33,324 nucleotides of DNA from Thermaceae bacterium (GTDB lineage Bacteria > Deinococcota > Deinococci > Deinococcales > Marinithermaceae), in contig JALSMT010000088.1 in the NCBI GenBank assembly GCA_026987375.1, positions 1 to 33,324 of the forward strand, in the 5' to 3' direction. Below the pieces are notes generated by a model, which did no database searches, was not told the DNA's origin, and saw only the letters and a program-made list of their open reading frames with translations. How positions within the stretch are numbered: the stretch's first letter is position 1; the number at the start of each line of letters is the position of its first letter. A program made the position numbers and the translations under genes. Below are positions 29,447 through 33,324 of the stretch, in pieces.

Positions 29447-30103
29447 GTGGCCAGCGTCTCGGTTTTGATTCCCGCCGCGGGTCGGGGTGCGCGCCTGGGT
29501 CGCGGCCCCAAAGCTTTGGTGCGCGTGGCCGGGCGCACCCTGCTCGAATGGACCCTCGAGGCCTTTGTCTGGGCCGACGAGGTGCGCGTCGCGCTTCCCC
29601 CCGGACTTCCTGCGCCGCAACCGGCGGCCAACGTCAGCTTCATCGAAGGGGGCGCAGAGCGCCAAGACAGCGTGGCTCGATTGCTGAAAGGCGCGGGCGG
29701 AGACGTAGTGCTGGTCCACGATGCGGCGCGACCCTTTGTGGCGCGGGCGGTTATCGAGCGCCTGCTGGAAGCCGTTACGCTCTACGGAGCGGCGGTGCCG
29801 GTTTTGCCGCTGCCTGACACGCTGATCGAGCCCGAAGAAGGGCGTTACGGCGTCGCGCTCGAGCGCAGCCGTTACGCCCTGGTGCAGACTCCCCAAGCCT
29901 TCTTCCGCGAGGTGCTGGGAGAGGCCCACGAACTTGCGCGGGCCCGCGGCCTGACGGCGACCGACGAGGCCCAGCTGGTGCGGGCGCTGGGTTACCCGGT
30001 GGAGCTGGTGAAGGGCGACCCGCGGATGTTCAAAGTCACCTACCCCGAGGACCTAGCCCTGGCCGAAGCGCTGGCGCAGACCTGGCCCGGCGGCGGCGGG
30101 TAG
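29447..30103 (+). CDS. ispD: 2-C-methyl-D-erythritol 4-phosphate cytidylyltransferase
   Basis: A 218-residue nucleotidyltransferase of the MEP isoprenoid pathway, converting MEP and CTP to CDP-ME. The nucleotide-binding loop is PAAGRGARLG (9-18), followed by EGGAERQDSV, VHDAARPFV, QTPQAF, TDEAQLV and the closing VTYPEDLALAE. GTG 29447 has GGGAGGG 6 nt upstream, within the end of ubiX. It indicates that the organism uses the MEP pathway. It converges on the DUF92 gene. Confidence 0.94.
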   Translation: MASVSVLIPAAGRGARLGRGPKALVRVAGRTLLEWTLEAFVWADEVRVALPPGLPAPQPAANVSFIEGGAERQDSVARLLKGAGGDVVLVHDAARPFVARAVIERLLEAVTLYGAAVPVLPLPDTLIEPEEGRYGVALERSRYALVQTPQAFFREVLGEAHELARARGLTATDEAQLVRALGYPVELVKGDPRMFKVTYPEDLALAEALAQTWPGGGG

Positions 30104-30170
30104 CGACGGTCTGAGGCGCGGCCTTGTTTCGTTCAAATTTCCTAGGGGGCAGGGCGGCTTTTAGAACTGC

Positions 30171-30815
30171 TTAAGTAAGCCCGTTAAAGAATGAGGCTAG
30201 CAGTCCCGCGACGCTGCTGGCGACGGCGTTATTGACGTCGTTGTTCCACCAACTAAGTTTTTCTTCCAAAGGCCCGCTGATGGTGTCGAAGACCGCCCCC
30301 GAGACCGCAGCCGCAAAGAGCGGCGACCAGCGCAGCCCCGCCGGGCCTCCCCAAAGGGACATGAACGCGGCTGTCGCCACGAGCGCGATGCTGCCCACGG
30401 CGCTTACGGCGGCGTTGCTGCCGGGGGGAACCATACCGCGCCCCGGACGCCAAGCCCAGCTGCTAAAGGAGCCTATCTCGCTGGCGGCGGTGTCCGCCGC
30501 CGCCGCCGCCAGGGCCGCTGCGAAAAAGGCTCTACCCAGCAGCAGGCCGCCCAAGAGCGCAGGCAGGCCGTTGGCTAGTACCTGTGAGGCCTTGCGCCCG
30601 TTGCGGTCGCGCGAGCGGTTGTTGATTCTGCTGCCCAGGCTGCCAATAGCGACGAAGCTCAGCAAGACCGCCGCTCCCCAGTAGCCGTACAGCGCCAGGG
30701 TCGAAAAACCCAGCGCCGCCGCCGCCAGCGCGCCGCCGGCGTCTAGCCAGCCCAAAAAGAGGCTCGCCAGGCTCACGGCGACGGCAAGCAAGGTGTAGAT
30801 AAGGAGCGCCGGCAT
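30171..30815 (-). CDS. DUF92 (TIGR00297) membrane protein
   Basis: A 214-residue membrane protein with six or so hydrophobic helices and the DUF92 signatures GSRINNRSRDRNGRKASQVLANG, AAAADTAASEIGS, and the closing KLSWWNNDVNNAVASSVAGLLAS. A plant and cyanobacterial member (VTE6) is a phytyl-phosphate kinase, so an isoprenoid-phosphate kinase role is possible here but not established for bacteria generally. The frame extends upstream into relA, but ATG 30815, 5 nt after the relA stop, starts the hydrophobic domain. It is convergent with ispD. Confidence 0.85.
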   Translation of the reverse strand: MPALLIYTLLAVAVSLASLFLGWLDAGGALAAAALGFSTLALYGYWGAAVLLSFVAIGSLGSRINNRSRDRNGRKASQVLANGLPALLGGLLLGRAFFAAALAAAAADTAASEIGSFSSWAWRPGRGMVPPGSNAAVSAVGSIALVATAAFMSLWGGPAGLRWSPLFAAAVSGAVFDTISGPLEEKLSWWNNDVNNAVASSVAGLLASFFNGLT

Positions 30816-30820
30816 AGCCG

Positions 30821-33025
30821 CTAACCCCTGCGGACTACTCTTACGTCGGGGATCTCGTGCAGCGCCTCCTTGTAGCGGGCCAGCTCCTCTTCGTTCTTGA
30901 CTTCCAGGCGGATGCGTATCCGCGCCGTATGGCCGCTTACCAGGGTATCGGCGCCCAGGACGCTCTTTCCCAGGTTGGCGAAGACGTTCATGATGTCGCG
31001 TAACAAACCCGGACGGTCGGCGGCTTCCAGGTGTACTTCTACGGCGTAGAGACCGCTGCTGCCCCTGTCCCACTCGGCGGAGACGCAGCGGCCGGGTTCG
31101 TTGCGCAGCAGGCGCTGCATATTGGGGCAGTCGGCGCGGTGGATGGTGACGCCGCGGCCGCGGGTGACGTAGCCCAGTATCTTGTCGCCGCGAACCGGCT
31201 TGCAGCAGCTGGCCAGCTTGATGGGCGCCTGCAGGTGGCCTTCCAGGAGGACGCCGGTGGGCCTTTGCGGAGCTTTGGCGGTCGCCGCGACGCGGCTGGG
31301 GGCTTCACTGGGGGCGAGTATGCGGGAGACCTGGTTTGGGGTGACGTGGCCCTGGGCTATGGCTAGGTATACCTCTTCGGGGCTGCGCGGCAGGTGTAAG
31401 GCCATGGCCGCTTTTTCCAGCTCCGCCTCGGAGGGAAGGCGCAGGCTGCGGCGCTTGAAGTGCTTTTCCAGGCTGCGCTGACCCTTGGCGAGTTGCTCGT
31501 CGCGCTCGGCGGCGCGGAAGAAGTGACGGATTTTTTGCCGGGCGGAGCGCGAGCGCGCAAAGTTCAGCCAGTCTTTACTGGGCCCGGGGGAGGATTTGGA
31601 GGTGAGGATTTCGACGATGTCGCCGTTTTTTAGCTCGTAACTGAGCGGCACTATGCGACCTCCTACCTTGGCGCCGATCATGTGGTGGCCCACCTCGGTG
31701 TGGATGTGGTAGGCGAAGTCCACCGGCGTCGAGCCGCGCGGCAGGTCTATTACCCGTCCTTTGGGGGTGAAGACGAAGACCCGTCCCGAAAGCAGGTCTT
31801 CTTGTATCGCCTCGACGAAGTCGCGGCTGGTGGAGAACTCGCGCTGCCATTCCTGTACTTGTTGTAGCCACTTGACCTTACGGCGCAGCTGATCCGGGTC
31901 GGTTAGCCCCTCTTTGTAGAGCCAGTGGGCGGCGATGCCGTGTTCGGCTACCTGGTGCATTTCCAGCGTGCGGATCTGCACCTCCAGCGGCTGGCCTCCG
32001 GGGGTGATGACCGTGGTGTGCAGCGATTGATAGCCGTTGGGCTTAGGTTGGGCGATGTAGTCTTTTACGCGCCCGGGAATGGGCGGCCACAGCGAGTGGA
32101 TGAGGCCGAGGACGTGGTAGCAGACCTGCTTTTCCCGCGCCAGGCGTTCCTCTTCGTTGCTGGTCGGTTTGGGCTCGAGTATCACTCTGAGGGCCAGCAG
32201 GTCGTATATCTGGTCTAGCCCCTTCTCCTCGCGCTGCATCTTCTTCCAGATTGAGTAGAGGTGCTTGGTGCGCCCGGAAACCGAGAAATCCTTGACCGAG
32301 AGACCCAGAACGTAGTCTTTTTTGAGGGCCAGCTCGAGCGCCCCCTTGGTGTTGGCCACCACCTCGCGGTGGGATTGATCGAGGTGCGCCAGCCTCTCGC
32401 TGAGGGCGGCGTATTCCTGCGGGTAGAGATAGCGGAAGGCCAGGTCCTCCAGCTCCAGCTTTACCTGCCCCATACCCAGGCGGTGCGCCAGCGGCGCGAA
32501 TATCTCCAGCGTTTCTTTGCTGATGCGGCGCTGTTTTTCCGGGGGCATGAACTGCAAGGTGCGCATGTTGTGGCTGCGGTCGGCCAGTTTGACGATGATG
32601 ATGCGCAGGTCGCGGGTCATGGCGATGAACATCTGCCTGAGGTTTTCGGCCTGCTCGTCTTCTATCCCGCTCGCCATCTTGGAAAGTTTGGAGACCTTGG
32701 TTTCGCCCTCTACGATTCGCGCCACCCCGTCGCCGAACTTCTGGCGGATGGTCTCAAAACTGACGTTTTCCACGTCTTCGACGGTGTCGTGCAGCAAGCC
32801 CGCCGCCAGGGTTTCCGCGTCCATCTGCAGCTCGGCCAGAATCTCCGTTACCGCCAGCGGGTGCGTAATGTAGGGCTCGCCCGACTTGCGGTACTGGCCG
32901 GAGTGGGCCTGGTAGGCGAAGTCAAGCGCCCGTTGCACCAGATCCCGCTCTTTCTCGGAGAGGTACTTCAGCTTGGGCTCGAGCTGTTGCCACATGGTCT
33001 GGGGGGTGAGCGCTGCGTCGTTCAT
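30821..33025 (-). CDS. Bifunctional (p)ppGpp synthetase/hydrolase, RelA/SpoT family
   Basis: A 734-residue full-length RSH protein controlling the stringent response. The hydrolase HD domain (about 30-190) has intact H79-D80 and E83-D84 (HDTVED). The synthetase domain (about 240-350) has GRTKHLYSIWKKM and PGRVKDYIAQPKPNGYQSLHT; the RxKD form in PGRVKD (317-322) is the version of bifunctional enzymes rather than synthetase-only RelA. A TGS domain (about 405-465) and C-terminal ACT domain follow. The ATG has no SD and no -10 box at leaderless spacing; TAGACT about 18 nt upstream is the best candidate. The DUF92 gene follows. Confidence 0.96.
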   Translation of the reverse strand: MNDAALTPQTMWQQLEPKLKYLSEKERDLVQRALDFAYQAHSGQYRKSGEPYITHPLAVTEILAELQMDAETLAAGLLHDTVEDVENVSFETIRQKFGDGVARIVEGETKVSKLSKMASGIEDEQAENLRQMFIAMTRDLRIIIVKLADRSHNMRTLQFMPPEKQRRISKETLEIFAPLAHRLGMGQVKLELEDLAFRYLYPQEYAALSERLAHLDQSHREVVANTKGALELALKKDYVLGLSVKDFSVSGRTKHLYSIWKKMQREEKGLDQIYDLLALRVILEPKPTSNEEERLAREKQVCYHVLGLIHSLWPPIPGRVKDYIAQPKPNGYQSLHTTVITPGGQPLEVQIRTLEMHQVAEHGIAAHWLYKEGLTDPDQLRRKVKWLQQVQEWQREFSTSRDFVEAIQEDLLSGRVFVFTPKGRVIDLPRGSTPVDFAYHIHTEVGHHMIGAKVGGRIVPLSYELKNGDIVEILTSKSSPGPSKDWLNFARSRSARQKIRHFFRAAERDEQLAKGQRSLEKHFKRRSLRLPSEAELEKAAMALHLPRSPEEVYLAIAQGHVTPNQVSRILAPSEAPSRVAATAKAPQRPTGVLLEGHLQAPIKLASCCKPVRGDKILGYVTRGRGVTIHRADCPNMQRLLRNEPGRCVSAEWDRGSSGLYAVEVHLEAADRPGLLRDIMNVFANLGKSVLGADTLVSGHTARIRIRLEVKNEEELARYKEALHEIPDVRVVRRG

Positions 33026-33070
33026 GGCGAGTAAGTGTTTTCAAGTCTACCACGCACCGCGGGCCGCATC

Positions 33071-33096
33071 ATAGAAAACCCCGCCCTAGGGCGGGG
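33071..33096 (-). terminator. Terminator after tRNA-Leu
   Basis: CCCCGCC/GGCGGGG stem with a short CTAG loop, followed on the minus strand by TTTTCT, 7 nt beyond the tRNA CCA. It separates tRNA-Leu from relA/spoT. Confidence 0.85.
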
Positions 33097-33102
33097 GAGG
33101 GT

Positions 33103-33190
33103 TGGTGCCGGGAAGGGGACTTGAACCCCTACGACCTAAGCGGTCACTAGCCCCTCAAGCTAGCGCGTCTACCATTTCCGCCATCCCGGC
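33103..33190 (-). tRNA. tRNA-Leu (GAG)
   Basis: Class II tRNA, 88 nt including encoded CCA. Acceptor GCCGGGA/TCCCGGC, anticodon stem CTAGC/GCTAG with loop TTGAGGG (anticodon GAG), a long variable arm, and a T-arm with GGTTCAAGTCC. Confidence 0.95.
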
Positions 33191-33208
33191 GCACGACGCG
33201 CAAGATTC

Positions 33209-33237
33209 ATGGTATCCAGCGGCCAGCCGGCTGTCAA
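33209..33237 (-). promoter_or_regulatory. tRNA-Leu promoter
   Basis: On the minus strand, perfect TTGACA (33232-33237), a 17-nt spacer and TACCAT (33209-33214), 18 nt before the tRNA. Confidence 0.75.
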
Positions 33238-33324
33238 GCAGACGTAACCGGCCAATGCAAAGTTATCCGACAGAGACTCTTCGGAGACTAGCGCCTGCGC
33301 CAGCCTGGCCAGTGCCCCATCGCT
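33238..33324. other. Window edge, unassigned
   Basis: No gene can be called. On the plus strand an ATG at 33256 opens a frame that runs off the window; on the minus strand one frame is open from the edge into the tRNA promoter. Neither is long enough to judge. Confidence 0.2.

Noticed and set aside
32261-33034. Plus-strand open frame opposite relA/spoT
   Set aside because: A high-GC antisense frame with no motif, no SD and no conserved domain.

Overview
The window is a gene-dense, GC-rich bacterial chromosome segment. Its protein families point to the phylum Deinococcota (Deinococcus-Thermus). These include a 164-residue CarD with Trp86 in the position used by Thermus CarD, a PII protein of the Thermus GlnK type with Val at residue 51, a class-III-like PPK2, a MoaD-MoaE fusion, and many genes without a Shine-Dalgarno (SD) sequence that instead have a TANNNT -10 box 5-8 nt before the start codon. 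I do not name a genus. No phage, transposase, CRISPR array or rRNA was seen; the region looks like core chromosome with some lineage-specific loci.

Layout. 1-7.7 kb: the end of a GNAT acetyltransferase, a crotonase-family gene, ppk2 overlapping a small secreted protein, a divergent Big_5-type lipoprotein, a short-chain dehydrogenase, a long-form serine acetyltransferase, and a striking fusion of a PlsY-like membrane domain with an acyl-ACP-reductase-like (AAR) domain. That fusion is preceded in its operon by a COG2426 membrane protein. 7.7-10.4 kb: rpmI-rplT without infC, tRNA-Asn, a GyrI-like protein, a small ABM-like protein, and a 380-bp spacer containing a nested inverted-repeat structure that may be a structured RNA. 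10.4-12.9 kb: a TetR regulator overlapping carD, a divergent P1-family (DmpA-type) peptidase, and tsaE.

12.9-18.0 kb holds the most unusual locus: three overlapping or closely spaced genes encoding a Roadblock/LC7-domain protein, a signal-peptide plus three-helix membrane protein, and an 866-residue coiled-coil protein that also ends in a Roadblock-like domain. tsaE follows, translationally coupled. 18.0-21.0 kb: a COG2865-type regulator, hrcA and a fused moaD-moaE. 21.1-22.9 kb: amtB-glnB with a strong promoter preceded by phased TGCAAA repeats. 22.9-25.4 kb: a CN-hydrolase (nitrilase) overlapping nadE, then a DegV-like gene. This looks like a two-gene version of glutamine-dependent NAD synthetase.

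25.4-33.3 kb: a CBS-pair protein, an alpha/beta hydrolase, a DUF4388 protein whose divergent promoter region contains a perfect 12-bp palindrome, an AGCS sodium:amino-acid symporter, a strong terminator, ubiX-ispD, a DUF92 membrane protein downstream of a bifunctional relA/spoT, and tRNA-Leu(GAG) with a clear promoter and terminator. Several genes concern nutrient and stress control: polyphosphate (ppk2), nitrogen (amtB/PII), (p)ppGpp (relA/spoT), heat shock (hrcA) and RNA polymerase tuning (carD).
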